A stretch of 64,000 nucleotides of DNA. Origin: Neopararhizobium haloflavum. Lineage in GTDB: Bacteria > Pseudomonadota > Alphaproteobacteria > Rhizobiales > Rhizobiaceae. Below, piece by piece: positions 9,484 through 18,791 of this stretch. The position numbers and the translations under genes were made by a program. Location of the stretch: positions 287,066 to 351,065 of the forward strand of contig NZ_NWUC01000005.1 in NCBI RefSeq assembly GCF_002750855.1, written 5' to 3'. Numbering within the stretch: the first letter of the stretch is position 1; each line of letters starts with the position of its first letter. The notes beneath the pieces were generated by a model. The model saw nothing but the letters and a program-made list of their open reading frames with translations. It did no database searches and was not told the DNA's origin.

Positions 9484-10299
9484 ATGTCAGCCATTATCGA
9501 GGTCAAGGGCGTCACAAAGCGCTTTGGCGGCTTCCGCGCCGTCAACGACTGCAGCCTGTCGGTGGAGCGTGGATCGGTCACCGGGCTGATCGGCCCGAAT
9601 GGCGCGGGAAAGTCGACGCTTTTCAACATGGTCGCGGGAAACTTTCCTCCAACGTCAGGCGCCATCCTTCTTGATGGGCAGGACGTGACCGGGCTTCCCG
9701 CCCACGTTCTTTTTCATCGCCACCTTCTGCGCACCTTCCAGATCGCCCACGAATTCTCCAACATGACCGTCCTGGAAAACCTGATGATGGTCCCGGACGG
9801 CCAGACGGGCGAGGGTCTTGGCGGCGCATGGTTCCTGCCCGGCCGCGTCGCCCGACAGGAATCGGAAATCCGCCGCAAGGCGGAGGAAGTCCTCGACTTC
9901 CTGAAGATCACCCATGTGAAGCACGAACTAGCCGGCAACCTCTCCGGCGGCCAGAAAAAGCTTCTCGAACTCGGCCGCACGATGATGGCCGATGCCAAGG
10001 TGGTGCTGCTCGACGAGATCGCAGCCGGGGTCAACCGCACGCTGCTGAACGATCTTGCTTCCAACATCGAGCGGCTGAACAGGGAGATGGGTTACACCTT
10101 CTTCGTCATCGAGCACGATATGGACCTCATCGCACGGCTCTGCGATCCGGTGATCGTCATGGCCGCCGGCAGCGTGATGACCAAGGGACATATCGAGGAC
10201 ATCCAGAAGGATCCGGCCGTCATCGAGGCCTATTTCGGCGGCTCGCCGACCGGCAATGCCACCTCCTACCACGTGGAAGACGAGGAGGCGCGCGCATGA
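9484..10299 (+). CDS. livG: Branched-chain amino-acid-type ABC transporter ATPase (LivG-like)
   Basis: 271 residues. Walker A is GPNGAGKST near residue 38, the signature is LSGGQKKLLELGR and Walker B is VVLLDEIAAGVN. The C-terminal extension with MTKGHIEDIQKDPAVIEAYFG is the LivG hallmark. Its stop overlaps the livF start by four bases (ATGA). It is the first gene of livG-livF-livH-livM and lacks an adjacent binding-protein gene on this strand. The substrate may be branched-chain amino acids, amides or urea-like solutes; HAAT-family members vary. Confidence 0.9.
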   Translation: MSAIIEVKGVTKRFGGFRAVNDCSLSVERGSVTGLIGPNGAGKSTLFNMVAGNFPPTSGAILLDGQDVTGLPAHVLFHRHLLRTFQIAHEFSNMTVLENLMMVPDGQTGEGLGGAWFLPGRVARQESEIRRKAEEVLDFLKITHVKHELAGNLSGGQKKLLELGRTMMADAKVVLLDEIAAGVNRTLLNDLASNIERLNREMGYTFFVIEHDMDLIARLCDPVIVMAAGSVMTKGHIEDIQKDPAVIEAYFGGSPTGNATSYHVEDEEARA

Positions 10300-11000
10300 G
10301 CCTGCTCGAGATCCGCGACCTGCACGCCGGCTATGGCCAGATGATGATCCTCAAGGGCGTCAACCTGACGCTCGAAGAAGGCGAGATCGGCGTAATCGTC
10401 GGCCCCAACGGCGCCGGAAAGTCAACGACGCTGAAGGCCATCTTCGGCATGCTGAACATCACCGCCGGTTCGATCCATTTCGACGGCCGCGACATTACCG
10501 GCATGAGCCCGGAGAAGCTTGCGGCACACAGGATCGCCATGGTGCCCCAGGAAGACAATGTCTTCCCGACACTGACCGTGCACGAGAACCTGGAGATGGG
10601 CGCCTACACGCGGCGCGATGACTTCTCGCACGTTCTCGACGAAATCTATGCGCTGTTTCCGCCGCTGAAGGACAAGCGCCGCCAACCGGCCGGCGAGCTG
10701 TCCGGCGGCCAGCGCCAGATGGTCGCCTTCGGCCGGGCGCTGATGATCGAGCCGAAGATGATCCTGCTCGATGAGCCGACGGCTGGGCTGTCTCCGATGT
10801 ACATGTCGGAAATTTTCGACCGCGTCATCGCCATCAACAAGACCGGCGTCACCGTCGCGATGGTCGAGCAGAACGCCAAGCAGGCGCTCGCCATTGCCCA
10901 CAAGGGCTTCGTTCTTGCCAACGGGCACAATTCCTACACCGACACCGGCCGGGCCCTGCTCGACAATCCGGAAGTCGCCAAGAGCTTCCTGGGAGGATAG
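10296..11000 (+). CDS. livF: Branched-chain amino-acid-type ABC transporter ATPase (LivF-like)
   Basis: 234 residues starting MSLLEIRDLHAGYGQMMILK. Walker A is GPNGAGKST, the Q-loop is MVPQEDNVFPTLTV, the signature is LSGGQRQMVAFGRAL and Walker B is MILLDEPTAGLSP. The short C-terminus ending LLDNPEVAKSFLGG is diagnostic for LivF. The ATG at 10296 overlaps the livG stop, implying translational coupling, and livH begins 9 bases after the stop. LivF and LivG should form the ATPase heterodimer. Confidence 0.9.
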   Translation: MSLLEIRDLHAGYGQMMILKGVNLTLEEGEIGVIVGPNGAGKSTTLKAIFGMLNITAGSIHFDGRDITGMSPEKLAAHRIAMVPQEDNVFPTLTVHENLEMGAYTRRDDFSHVLDEIYALFPPLKDKRRQPAGELSGGQRQMVAFGRALMIEPKMILLDEPTAGLSPMYMSEIFDRVIAINKTGVTVAMVEQNAKQALAIAHKGFVLANGHNSYTDTGRALLDNPEVAKSFLGG

Positions 11001-11008
11001 AGGGTCCG

Positions 11009-12007
11009 ATGAACGAACTCGTCTTCTTCATCAACAAGGGCATTTTCGCCGGCGCGATCATCGGCTCGATCTATGCCTTGGGCGCGATCGGCGTGACGCT
11101 GATCTTCGGCATCCTGCGCTTCGCCCATTTCGCCCATGGCGACATGATGACCCTCGGCGCCTTCGTCGCCTATGCGATGGCCGCGGCGCTGGCAGCGGCC
11201 GGGGTCACGGCGCCGCTGCCCCTTGCAATGATGATGTTGCCCGTCGTCATGCTGGTCACGGCGGGGATGGCGATCGGCATCGACCGGGCCTTCTACCGTC
11301 CGTTGCGCAACGCCGGCGCGCGCGGCATCGTCCTGGTCATGGCTTCGATCGGCGTGACCTTGATGCTGCAGGGCGTCATCCGACTGTTCGCCGGCCCCTC
11401 TTCCCGCGAGATGTATTTCAACGAACGCAAGGACATTTTCCGCATCGAGGTGCCGGGCGCCAATCAGATGATCACGCTGACGGAGCCGCAGATCGCGCTG
11501 TTCATCGTGACGGCGATCGCCGTCGTCGCACTGCATTATTTCCTGTCGCGCTCGCGCCTCGGCAAGGCAATGCGTGCTGTCTCCGACAATCCCTCGCTCG
11601 CACAGGTCACCGGGATTTCCATCGAAACCGTCGTGCGCACCACCTGGATCATCGGCGGCGGGCTGGCGGCTCTTGCCGGGACCATGCTCGCGCTCGACGT
11701 GTCTTTGAAGCCCGACCTGTCCTTCAATATCCTGCTGCCGATCTTCGCCGCCACGATCGTCGGCGGCATCGGCCAGCCTTACGGCGCAATCGCAGGCGGT
11801 TTCGTGGTCGGCTATGCCGAAACGCTCGCGGTCTTCAACTGGTCCGTGCTGCTCCGGCCGATCGCCCGAATGACAGACGGCGCGTTCGAGGTGCCCCCCT
11901 CGCTGGCTTTCGTACCAACCGAATACAAGCTGATGGTCCCGTTTGTCCTCCTCATTATCATCCTGATCTACCGCCCGACCGGCATCTTCAAGGGAAGGGT
12001 GCTGTGA
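11009..12007 (+). CDS. livH: Branched-chain amino-acid-type ABC transporter permease (LivH-like)
   Basis: 332-residue integral membrane protein opening with FINKGIFAGAIIGSIYALGA and LIFGILRFAHFAHGDMM, the conserved first segments of LivH. The coupling loop AVSDNPSLAQVTGISIE, matching the LivH AMAQNPEAARLMGID-type loop, is at about residues 191-207. The stop codon (TGA at 12005) overlaps the livM ATG by one base. It pairs with LivM to form the pore. Confidence 0.9.
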   Translation: MNELVFFINKGIFAGAIIGSIYALGAIGVTLIFGILRFAHFAHGDMMTLGAFVAYAMAAALAAAGVTAPLPLAMMMLPVVMLVTAGMAIGIDRAFYRPLRNAGARGIVLVMASIGVTLMLQGVIRLFAGPSSREMYFNERKDIFRIEVPGANQMITLTEPQIALFIVTAIAVVALHYFLSRSRLGKAMRAVSDNPSLAQVTGISIETVVRTTWIIGGGLAALAGTMLALDVSLKPDLSFNILLPIFAATIVGGIGQPYGAIAGGFVVGYAETLAVFNWSVLLRPIARMTDGAFEVPPSLAFVPTEYKLMVPFVLLIIILIYRPTGIFKGRVL

Positions 12008-13284
12008 TGGCCAGCTTCACCGCCGGCGACAATCGCCGCGATCTCCTGCTCTTTGCCGCGCTCGGCGTTCTGCTCCTTGCCGTGTTCATGTCGCAGGGCA
12101 CCGCCTACGCGCTTCGTGTCACCGTGGAAGCGCTGTGCTACGCGCTGATCGCCTTCGGCCTGTCGCTGCAATGGGGCACGGCCGGTCTCTTCAATGTCGG
12201 GATCATGGGCTTCATCGCGGCGGGTGCATTCGCCTCGATGTTCATCAGCTATCCCGTGAACGGCGCCTTCTGGGCTTCCGACGGCCCGTCCCTTATCGGC
12301 GACATCGCGGTCAAGATCGTCATCGGGGCTGGCCTGGTCTTCGCCGTTTCCCGGTCGGGAAAGCTTGGTCTGCCCAAGGGACTGGTCACGTTCCTGACGC
12401 TCGTAACCCTCGCAATCGCCTATCTCGTCGTGTCCCAAAGCCTCGATCCGGCCGCCCGCTATATCGAGAGCGAGGCTGGCTTCGTCGGTGGGCTCGGCCT
12501 GCCCGTCTACATCGGATGGGGCTTTGCGGGTGTCGTCGCTGGCGCCATCGCCTGGGTGGTCGGCAAGATCTGCCTCGGCCTGCGCTCGGACTATCTTGCC
12601 ATCGCGACGCTGGGCATCGCCCAGATCATCAAGACCTTCCTGAAAAATGCCGACTGGCTGACGCGCGGCACGCAGACGGTATCGCCCCTGCCCTGGCCGC
12701 TCCCGACGGCAAGCGAGATCGGCTTCACCGCCGCCCGATCGGGATATCTCGTGATGACGGCGGTCATGCTCGTTATCGTTTATCTTCTCCTGCAGCGGGC
12801 CTATGGCGCGCCGTGGGGCCGCATGATGCGGGCCATCCGCGACAATGAGGACGCGGCCGCCGCAATGGGCAAGGACGTCAACCGGCGGCGCCTGCAGATC
12901 TTCGTCTTCGGCTGCGTTCTGATGGGCATCGGCGGGGCCGCCCTCATCCATTTCAATACCATTTTCGACCCGAATGGCTTTCTCGACCTCAACCACACCT
13001 TCCTGATCTGGGTGATGGTCATCCTCGGCGGGCCTGGAAACAATCGCGGCGCGATCTTCGGCGCCTTGCTGGTCTACATCATCTGGACGATGTCCGAGCC
13101 CGTGACGCTCTATATCTTCGATCATATCCGCACGATTGGTCAGTCCTTCGGCTGGCAGCCGCCGGCCGATCTCGATAGCCGCGCGCTCTCCATGCGCGTT
13201 TTCGTCATCGGGCTGACCATCACGCTCGTCCTCAGGTTCGCACCGAAGGGGCTGATGCCGGAACGGCTCTCCCGAAAGGGCTGA
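12007..13284 (+). CDS. livM: Branched-chain amino-acid-type ABC transporter permease (LivM-like)
   Basis: 425-residue permease starting MASFTAGDNRRDLLLF. It contains LQWGTAGLFNVGIMGFIAAG, the LivM signature for the first core segment, and the coupling loop MRAIRDNEDAAAAMGKDVNR. It is longer than a minimal LivM (about 300-350) because of extra residues between the early membrane segments. It is the last gene of the livGFHM unit and faces the cyclic-di-GMP gene tail to tail across 24 bases. Confidence 0.9.
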   Translation: MASFTAGDNRRDLLLFAALGVLLLAVFMSQGTAYALRVTVEALCYALIAFGLSLQWGTAGLFNVGIMGFIAAGAFASMFISYPVNGAFWASDGPSLIGDIAVKIVIGAGLVFAVSRSGKLGLPKGLVTFLTLVTLAIAYLVVSQSLDPAARYIESEAGFVGGLGLPVYIGWGFAGVVAGAIAWVVGKICLGLRSDYLAIATLGIAQIIKTFLKNADWLTRGTQTVSPLPWPLPTASEIGFTAARSGYLVMTAVMLVIVYLLLQRAYGAPWGRMMRAIRDNEDAAAAMGKDVNRRRLQIFVFGCVLMGIGGAALIHFNTIFDPNGFLDLNHTFLIWVMVILGGPGNNRGAIFGALLVYIIWTMSEPVTLYIFDHIRTIGQSFGWQPPADLDSRALSMRVFVIGLTITLVLRFAPKGLMPERLSRKG

Positions 13285-13291
13285 GCATGCG

Positions 13292-13324
13292 CCGCCCGGC
13301 CGGATTTCTTACCCGGCCTGGCGG
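13292..13324. terminator. Hairpin between convergent livM and GGDEF-EAL genes
   Basis: Arms CCGCCCGGCCGG and CCGGCCTGGCGG pair over 12 bases with one mismatch around a 9-base loop. The loop includes TTTCTT and the right arm enters the end of the opposing gene. The site between two converging transcripts fits a bidirectional terminator, though no long T-run follows. Confidence 0.45.
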
Positions 13325-15555
13325 GTGTTCCCGCCCCATTGCGCCAACACCGCGTCGGGATGCACAGGCGGGCTGAAAAGGTAACCCTGTGCGAACTGAC
13401 ATCCGTTGACCCGCAGCATCTCCATCTGCATGTCGGTCTCCACGCCTTCCGCGACGACCGTCTTGCCGAGGCGTTCCGCCAGCAGAAGCACGGTCTGCAC
13501 GATCGCCATGTCCGCCTGAGAAGTCAGCATCGACTGGATGAACGACATGTCGAGCTTGATGATATCGATCTCGAACTGGCGCAGGTGGACCAGCGAGGCA
13601 TAACCCGTGCCGAAATCGTCGAAGGCGACCTTGATGCCGCGCTCCGAAAGCCGCCTGAGCGCGACGTCCACCGTGCCGCTGGTCGATAGCAGCACTCCTT
13701 CCGTCACCTCAACCTGAATGTCCGTCGGGGCAAGGCATGCCGCGTCCATCCTGGCCATGAGATCGTCGACGAAGCTGCGCCCCGCGAACTGGCTCGACGA
13801 CACGTTGATCGCGATATGGCCGAAGTCGAAGTCGATGGCCCGCCAGGCGCGCGCCTGTTCCACCGCAGCCTCGATAACGAAGGCGCCGATGCGTCGCGAC
13901 ATTTCCGGATCTTCGAGCGCCGCCAGGAAATGACCGGGCGTCTTGAAGTTCCCGTCATCCTGGCGCCAGCGGATCAGCGCCTCGAACCCGACGAGTTTCT
14001 GGTCGGAAAGGCGAACCTTCGGCTGGTAGAAAAGGACGAACTCCCGCCGCTCGATCGCCTGCCGTGCACGGCTGATCAGGTTGAACCGCTTGAGGGCCGT
14101 GCGATGAAGATCGGATGAGTAGGACGCCACGCAATTGCGCCCCGAGGCCTTCGCCTTGTAGACGGCAAGATCGGCCTGCTGGACCAGCTCCATTGCCGTC
14201 ATGGCCTTTCGCCCACCATCCCAGAGCGCAAGGCCGATCGAGACCGAAACCTGGAACGTCAGGCCTTTCCACTCGATCGGCTGTCCCACGGCCTGGCGCA
14301 GCCCCTCGAAGCGGGCAAGGGTATCGTCGCTGTCGCCGTTGCGGGCAAAAACGATCGTGAACTCGTCGCCGCCGGGCCGCACGAGGATCGACGTGTTGTT
14401 GCAGTACTCACGCAAGCGGGCTGCCACAACCTTGAGACATGCGTCTCCCGCCCCGTGACCATAGCTGTCGTTGATCGACTTGAATCCGTCGAGATCAAGT
14501 ATCGCGACGCCGCGCAAACGGTCGGGATGGGCAGCCAGGAACTGGTCGGCCTGCCGCAGAAAGTAGTTGCGATTGTAGAGCCCGGTGAGTGGATCGCGAT
14601 TGGCCAGGTAGTCCAGCCGGTCGACCATGCGCTTCTGGCGGCTGACGTCCTGCATGATACCGAAGCGCCGGACCGGCTCGCCATTCTCATATTCGAACCC
14701 GACCCGCACCCTCACCCATCGCTTTGCGCCCTTTGCGGTGCGGATCGACGCTTCGATGTCGACCGTCTGCCGCGTTTCCATCGCATGACGGACGGCGCGA
14801 ACGTACTGCGCCAGATCCTTGCGCGAATAGAACTGCTTGAGATGGCTGAAATCGTTGGTCGACTGGATATCTCCTTCTATCTCGTGGATCCGCTTCATGG
14901 AATCGCTCCAGCGGGTCCGGCCGGTTCGCATGTCGTAGTCGAAGGCTCCCATCTCGCCGAGGACCGAGGCGTCTTCCAGCATCCGATGCATCACGTCGAG
15001 TTCGCGCGCCTGCGCCCGCAACTGCTCGCCGTCAGCCAGCACGGTGCGCGAAAGATCGGCAAGCCGGCGCGCATCGCTGTCCTGCCGCAACAACACTTCG
15101 GCGAGCGTCGCCAGGTTCTGCAACTGCCCTATCTGCTGTTCCGTGATCTCCCGCGCCGATGTGTCGATGACGCACAGCGCCCCGACCGGCTGGCCCGACG
15201 GTCCTCGCAACGGCACGCCGGCATAAAAGCGCACGCCGTCGGCGACGAACGGATTGTCGACGAACCGCTGGTCCTGCGCCGCATCGGTTACGAAGAACGG
15301 CTGGTTTCCGAAGACGGTCAGATTGCAGAACGCGTGGTGGCGCGGCACCGTCCGGCCGCGAAAGCCGACCTTGGCGAGAATTCGCTGCGTGTCCTTGTCG
15401 ATGAGGCTCAACAGCGCGGTTGGCGCATCGCATATGCTGCAGGCGAGCGCGACGATCGCTTCCATCTCCGCGCTTGCCTGCCCATCACCTGGGCTGAGCG
15501 CCAGAAGCTCACGCAATCTTGCCTCTTCGTCGGCTGGAACCGGAAAATGGATCAT
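13309..15555 (-). CDS. GAF-PAS-GGDEF-EAL cyclic-di-GMP turnover protein
   Basis: 748 residues from the ATG at 15555, which has AGGGGG 8 bases upstream; an ATG 24 bases further up has no such site. Domains in order: GAF at about residues 20-160 (RHHAFCNLTVFGNQPFFVTD), PAS/PAC at about 195-315, GGDEF at about 330-480 with intact RPGGDEF motif, EAL at about 500-740 with intact FEALIRW and later DDFGTGYAS. Both catalytic motifs look active, so it could make and degrade cyclic-di-GMP. No membrane segment is seen, so it is probably cytoplasmic. The signal sensed by GAF and PAS is unknown. Confidence 0.92.
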   Translation of the reverse strand: MIHFPVPADEEARLRELLALSPGDGQASAEMEAIVALACSICDAPTALLSLIDKDTQRILAKVGFRGRTVPRHHAFCNLTVFGNQPFFVTDAAQDQRFVDNPFVADGVRFYAGVPLRGPSGQPVGALCVIDTSAREITEQQIGQLQNLATLAEVLLRQDSDARRLADLSRTVLADGEQLRAQARELDVMHRMLEDASVLGEMGAFDYDMRTGRTRWSDSMKRIHEIEGDIQSTNDFSHLKQFYSRKDLAQYVRAVRHAMETRQTVDIEASIRTAKGAKRWVRVRVGFEYENGEPVRRFGIMQDVSRQKRMVDRLDYLANRDPLTGLYNRNYFLRQADQFLAAHPDRLRGVAILDLDGFKSINDSYGHGAGDACLKVVAARLREYCNNTSILVRPGGDEFTIVFARNGDSDDTLARFEGLRQAVGQPIEWKGLTFQVSVSIGLALWDGGRKAMTAMELVQQADLAVYKAKASGRNCVASYSSDLHRTALKRFNLISRARQAIERREFVLFYQPKVRLSDQKLVGFEALIRWRQDDGNFKTPGHFLAALEDPEMSRRIGAFVIEAAVEQARAWRAIDFDFGHIAINVSSSQFAGRSFVDDLMARMDAACLAPTDIQVEVTEGVLLSTSGTVDVALRRLSERGIKVAFDDFGTGYASLVHLRQFEIDIIKLDMSFIQSMLTSQADMAIVQTVLLLAERLGKTVVAEGVETDMQMEMLRVNGCQFAQGYLFSPPVHPDAVLAQWGGNTRQAG

Positions 15556-15659
15556 GAGACGCCCCCTGCCATGCCACACTTAAATGGCTAAAGACGCCGG
15601 GTTTCCAATCCGTTACGCAAACGCTCCGAAAAATGGGACTAAGTCGGTCGGCTCGACGT

Positions 15660-15694
15660 AAAAACAGCCCGCGTGCTGCAATGCACGCGGGCTG
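15660..15694 (-). terminator. Rho-independent terminator after the LivK-like gene
   Basis: Read on the minus strand, perfect 12-base arms CAGCCCGCGTGC and GCACGCGGGCTG around a 6-base loop are followed by TTTTTACG. It lies 37 bases after the end of the minus-strand LivK-like gene and isolates it from the GGDEF-EAL gene downstream. Confidence 0.85.
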
Positions 15695-15731
15695 CCTCAG
15701 GACTTAGTAAAGATCAACCGGCCGAAGAGCC

Positions 15732-16943
15732 TTAGCTGGCTGGACCGACGAGCGTGAACTCGCCGCCCTCGACGACCATCTCGTCGAACACGCCGGGGAC
15801 GTCGCCGGCATCGTCGAACTCGTGGCTGCCCGAGGCACCTTCGTAGTTGATGTCCTCGCCAGCCGCGATCAGCTCAACGGCCTTTTCCCATTCGCCAGGC
15901 AGGATCGTTTCGCCGGGTTCGGTCGCCACTTCGCGCAGGGCCTCGTTCAACCCCTCCTTCTCGCCGCCGTTCTTCTCCAGCGCGAGCGCCAGCAGGAACG
16001 CTGCGTCATAGGACTGGGCCGCGAAGGTGGCATTGGGATCGAAGCCCGCCTCTTCGGCTGCAGCCTCGTAGGCGTCGCGTCCCGGCAGGTCCGGCGAGCC
16101 CGGACGCGTGGCGATCATGCCGTCTGCGCCTTCGCCGACCAGTTCGCCAAGCCGGCCGCCGACCATGCCGTCGGCGCCCGCGAACTGCGAAAAGTCGCCG
16201 CCTTCGACTGCCTGTCGGATGAGCGTGCCGCCAGAGCCATCGACATAGGCAAGCACCACCAGCATTTCCGCACCCGTCGAAGACAGCGAGCCGAGTTCGG
16301 CGCGGTAGTCTGCCTTGCCGTCCTCATGCGCTTCGGACGTCAGGACCTCGCCGCCAGCGGCCTGAAAGGCCGTGCCGAAGGCATCGGCAAGGCCGCTGCC
16401 GTAGTCGTTGTTGACGTAGCTGACTGCAACGCTGGTGATTCCCTTGTCGGCCAGGAGATTGGCCAGGACCTCGCCCTGAAACGCATCCGACGGCGCGGTT
16501 CGAAAGACCAGATCACTGTCTTCCAGCGTGGTCAGCGACGGCGCTGTGGAGGCCGGCGAAACCATGACGACACCGCCGGGAACAGCCGCATTGTTGGCGG
16601 CCGAAACGCTTGCGCCCGAGCACATCGCGCCAACGATCGCCGCAACGCCGTCGACGTTGACCAGACGGTCGGCCGCGTCGGCAGCACGGGTGGCTTCGCA
16701 GCCGGTATCCCCGACGGCGAGCGAGCCCTGGCTGCCGTCACCGAAGAATCCGCCCTGCTCGTTCGCCTGGTTGATCGCCAGTTCGGCGCCTGCCTGGATG
16801 GGCGGCATCAGGCTTTCGATCGGACCGGTGATGCCGCCGAGAAAGCCTACCGTGAAATCTTCCGCCAGTGTCGCCGTCGAAAAGCCTGCGACCGCGACGC
16901 CCGTGGCGAGCGCGAGTTTGAGTTTTGGCAACATCATGAACAT
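15732..16943 (-). CDS. Branched-chain amino-acid-type periplasmic binding protein (LivK-like)
   Basis: About 400 residues with a signal peptide (KLKLALATGVAVAGFSTATLA). The mature region FTVGFLGGITGPIESLMPPI then INQANEQGGFFGDG is the family-6 receptor opening, and CEATRAADAADRLVNVDGVA matches the ligand-binding lobe 1. Starts at residue 3 or 4 (16937 or 16934) have better spacing from GGGAGA than the outermost ATG. It is separated from livGFHM by the cyclic-di-GMP gene and has its own terminator. It may serve that importer, but this is inference. Very acidic protein. Confidence 0.87.
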   Translation of the reverse strand: MFMMLPKLKLALATGVAVAGFSTATLAEDFTVGFLGGITGPIESLMPPIQAGAELAINQANEQGGFFGDGSQGSLAVGDTGCEATRAADAADRLVNVDGVAAIVGAMCSGASVSAANNAAVPGGVVMVSPASTAPSLTTLEDSDLVFRTAPSDAFQGEVLANLLADKGITSVAVSYVNNDYGSGLADAFGTAFQAAGGEVLTSEAHEDGKADYRAELGSLSSTGAEMLVVLAYVDGSGGTLIRQAVEGGDFSQFAGADGMVGGRLGELVGEGADGMIATRPGSPDLPGRDAYEAAAEEAGFDPNATFAAQSYDAAFLLALALEKNGGEKEGLNEALREVATEPGETILPGEWEKAVELIAAGEDINYEGASGSHEFDDAGDVPGVFDEMVVEGGEFTLVGPAS

Positions 16944-17398
16944 TATCTCCCTGAATGCCGGCCGTCTTTTGCAGCCGGGGTCCTCTCTGGATGCTCCTTC
17001 CGATTGCGACCGGAAGTTGGCCGATCATACCGATTAGCGCCATACTGGGAAGGCGATTCGGCAAAAATCGCGCGGCGATGAAGCGCCATCGTTAATCTCC
17101 GCCGCCGCACGGGTTTCAGCAGGCGAGCGCAATGGCGGCTTGACTTTCGGCGGGAAAAGCACGACATGCGACCAAGCTTTCCCTTTCGGCCGCCGCGTGA
17201 GCTGGCTCTTTCGGACAAACTTCATCCGATCAAAAAGGTTTAAAGCGGCGTCAGCGTGCATGGCCTATCGGCCCTGACAAAGCTAAACGCCCGAAGGCTT
17301 TCGTTCATCCAAGTTCCCATTCACGCGGGGTTCTTGAGGCCGACCGATCGGACATCAGTCCGAGCGGCGTGCTGCCCACGCCTGAAAGGCATATTATT
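16944..17398. other. Divergent intergenic region, no gene seen
   Basis: About 450 bases between the divergent LivK-like and RhlE-like genes. It should contain both promoters. I saw no convincing reading frame, strong hairpin or recognisable operator; TTCGGGCGT-type GC-rich sequence alternates with an AT-rich segment at 17215-17290 (CAAAAAGGTTTAAAG). Confidence 0.4.
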
Positions 17399-18706
17399 TT
17401 GCAGAATTTTCAGACGCTTGGCCTGTCCAAGCTCGTCCTCCAGTCGATCGAATCGCTCGGCTACGAAATACCGACACCCATCCAGAATGAAGCGATTCCG
17501 CTGGTGCTGAAGGGACACGACCTCGTCGGTCTCGCCCAGACCGGAACCGGCAAGACGGCCGCATTCGGCCTTCCGCTCATCGACGGCCTCATCGCCGAAG
17601 GCAAGCGGCCCGAACCGCGCTCTGCCCGCACCCTGATTCTCGCGCCGACCCGCGAACTGGTCAATCAGATCGCGGTCAACCTGAAATCGTTCGTCAAGAA
17701 GACGCCGCTCAAGGTCGGCGTCGTCGTCGGTGGCGTGTCGATCAACGGCCAGATCCGCATGATGGACAAGGGTGTCGACATTCTCGTCTCCACGCCGGGC
17801 CGTTTGCTCGACCTCGTCGATCGCAAGGCGCTGAGCCTGCACCAGACGCATCGTCTCGTCCTCGATGAGGCCGACCAGATGCTCGACCTCGGCTTTATCC
17901 ACGATCTGAGAAAGATCGTGAAGCTCGTACCGAAGAAGCGCCAGACGCTTCTGTTCTCGGCCACAATGCCGAAGCAGATCGCCGAACTGGCCGCCAGCTA
18001 CCTGACCGACCCGATACGCGTCGAGGTCAGCCCGCCCGGAAAGGCCGCGGACAAGGTCGAGCAGAGCGTGCATTTCGTCACCGACAAGTCGGGCAAGACG
18101 GCGCTGCTCATGGAAAGCCTTCGAGCCAATCCCAATGGTCTGGCGCTCGTCTTCGGCCGCACCAAGCACGGCTCGGAAAAGCTTATGAAACAGCTTGCCG
18201 CTGCCGGCTTCGAGGCCGCCTCGATCCATGGCAACAAGAGCCAGAACCAGCGCGAGCGTGCCCTGAAGGGTTTTCGTGAGGGCAAGATTCGCGTTCTTGT
18301 CGCCACCGACGTCGCTGCGCGCGGCATCGACATTCCCGGCGTCACGCATGTCTATAACTACGATCTGCCGGAAGTCCCCGACGCCTATGTGCATCGCATC
18401 GGACGCACCGCCCGTGCCGGGCGTGACGGCGAAGCCGTGGCATTCTGCGCGCCGGACGAGATCCGCCTGTTGCGCGACATCGAGAAGCTGATGGGCATTT
18501 CGATTTCGGTGGCCAGCGGCGACGCGCCGGCCGATCAGGCCCGTCCGAAACGCGGTGGCGGTGGTGGCCGCGGCCCGCGCGGCGCCGGCAACGGCGGCCA
18601 GAGGGAGCGGCGCGGCAATGCACCGTCCGCCCGTCCCCAGCGCAAGAAATTCCGCGGCAAGGCCGGTCAGCGCCGATCGGGCGAAGGCCAGCGCCGCACC
18701 GCCTGA
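17399..18706 (+). CDS. rhlE: DEAD-box ATP-dependent RNA helicase, RhlE type
   Basis: About 435 residues starting at TTG 17399 (MQNFQTLGLSK), 9 bases after AAAGG; a GTG at 17369 is an alternative. Helicase motifs in order: Q motif (PTPIQNEAIP), motif I AQTGTGKT, Ia PTRELVNQ, Ib TPGRLLD, II DEADQML, III SAT, IV ALVFGRTK, V ATDVAARGID, VI HRIGRTARAG. The C-terminal tail from about residue 385 is glycine/arginine-rich (RGGGGGRGPRGAGNGG), typical of RhlE RNA-binding tails. Role: ribosome assembly or mRNA remodelling, often in cold. Confidence 0.93.
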   Translation: MQNFQTLGLSKLVLQSIESLGYEIPTPIQNEAIPLVLKGHDLVGLAQTGTGKTAAFGLPLIDGLIAEGKRPEPRSARTLILAPTRELVNQIAVNLKSFVKKTPLKVGVVVGGVSINGQIRMMDKGVDILVSTPGRLLDLVDRKALSLHQTHRLVLDEADQMLDLGFIHDLRKIVKLVPKKRQTLLFSATMPKQIAELAASYLTDPIRVEVSPPGKAADKVEQSVHFVTDKSGKTALLMESLRANPNGLALVFGRTKHGSEKLMKQLAAAGFEAASIHGNKSQNQRERALKGFREGKIRVLVATDVAARGIDIPGVTHVYNYDLPEVPDAYVHRIGRTARAGRDGEAVAFCAPDEIRLLRDIEKLMGISISVASGDAPADQARPKRGGGGGRGPRGAGNGGQRERRGNAPSARPQRKKFRGKAGQRRSGEGQRRTA

Positions 18707-18731
18707 CGCATTGCGCGCCAGGAAGAAACGA

Positions 18732-18759
18732 CAAACGGCCGCCATCGAGCGGCCGTTTG
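18732..18759. terminator. Hairpin terminator after rhlE
   Basis: Arms CAAACGGCCGC and GCGGCCGTTTG are perfect over 11 bases with a 6-base loop, 25 bases after the rhlE stop and 33 bases before the end of the convergent EamA gene. On the minus strand the stem is preceded and followed by short A/T stretches, so it may serve both transcripts. Confidence 0.7.
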
Positions 18760-18791
18760 CATGTCCGGCGGCCCTATCACGAACCAGTCGC

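Noticed and set aside
10771-12006. Upstream part of the long plus frame that leads into livM
   Set aside because: It reads through livF and livH in another frame as arginine-rich nonsense; the true livM starts at 12007 where it overlaps the livH stop.
11968-13125. Minus-strand 385-residue frame over livM
   Set aside because: Antisense shadow with acidic/basic repeats; livM is certain on the other strand.
17321-18745. Minus-strand 474-residue frame over the helicase gene
   Set aside because: Antisense of an unmistakable DEAD-box helicase with all motifs.
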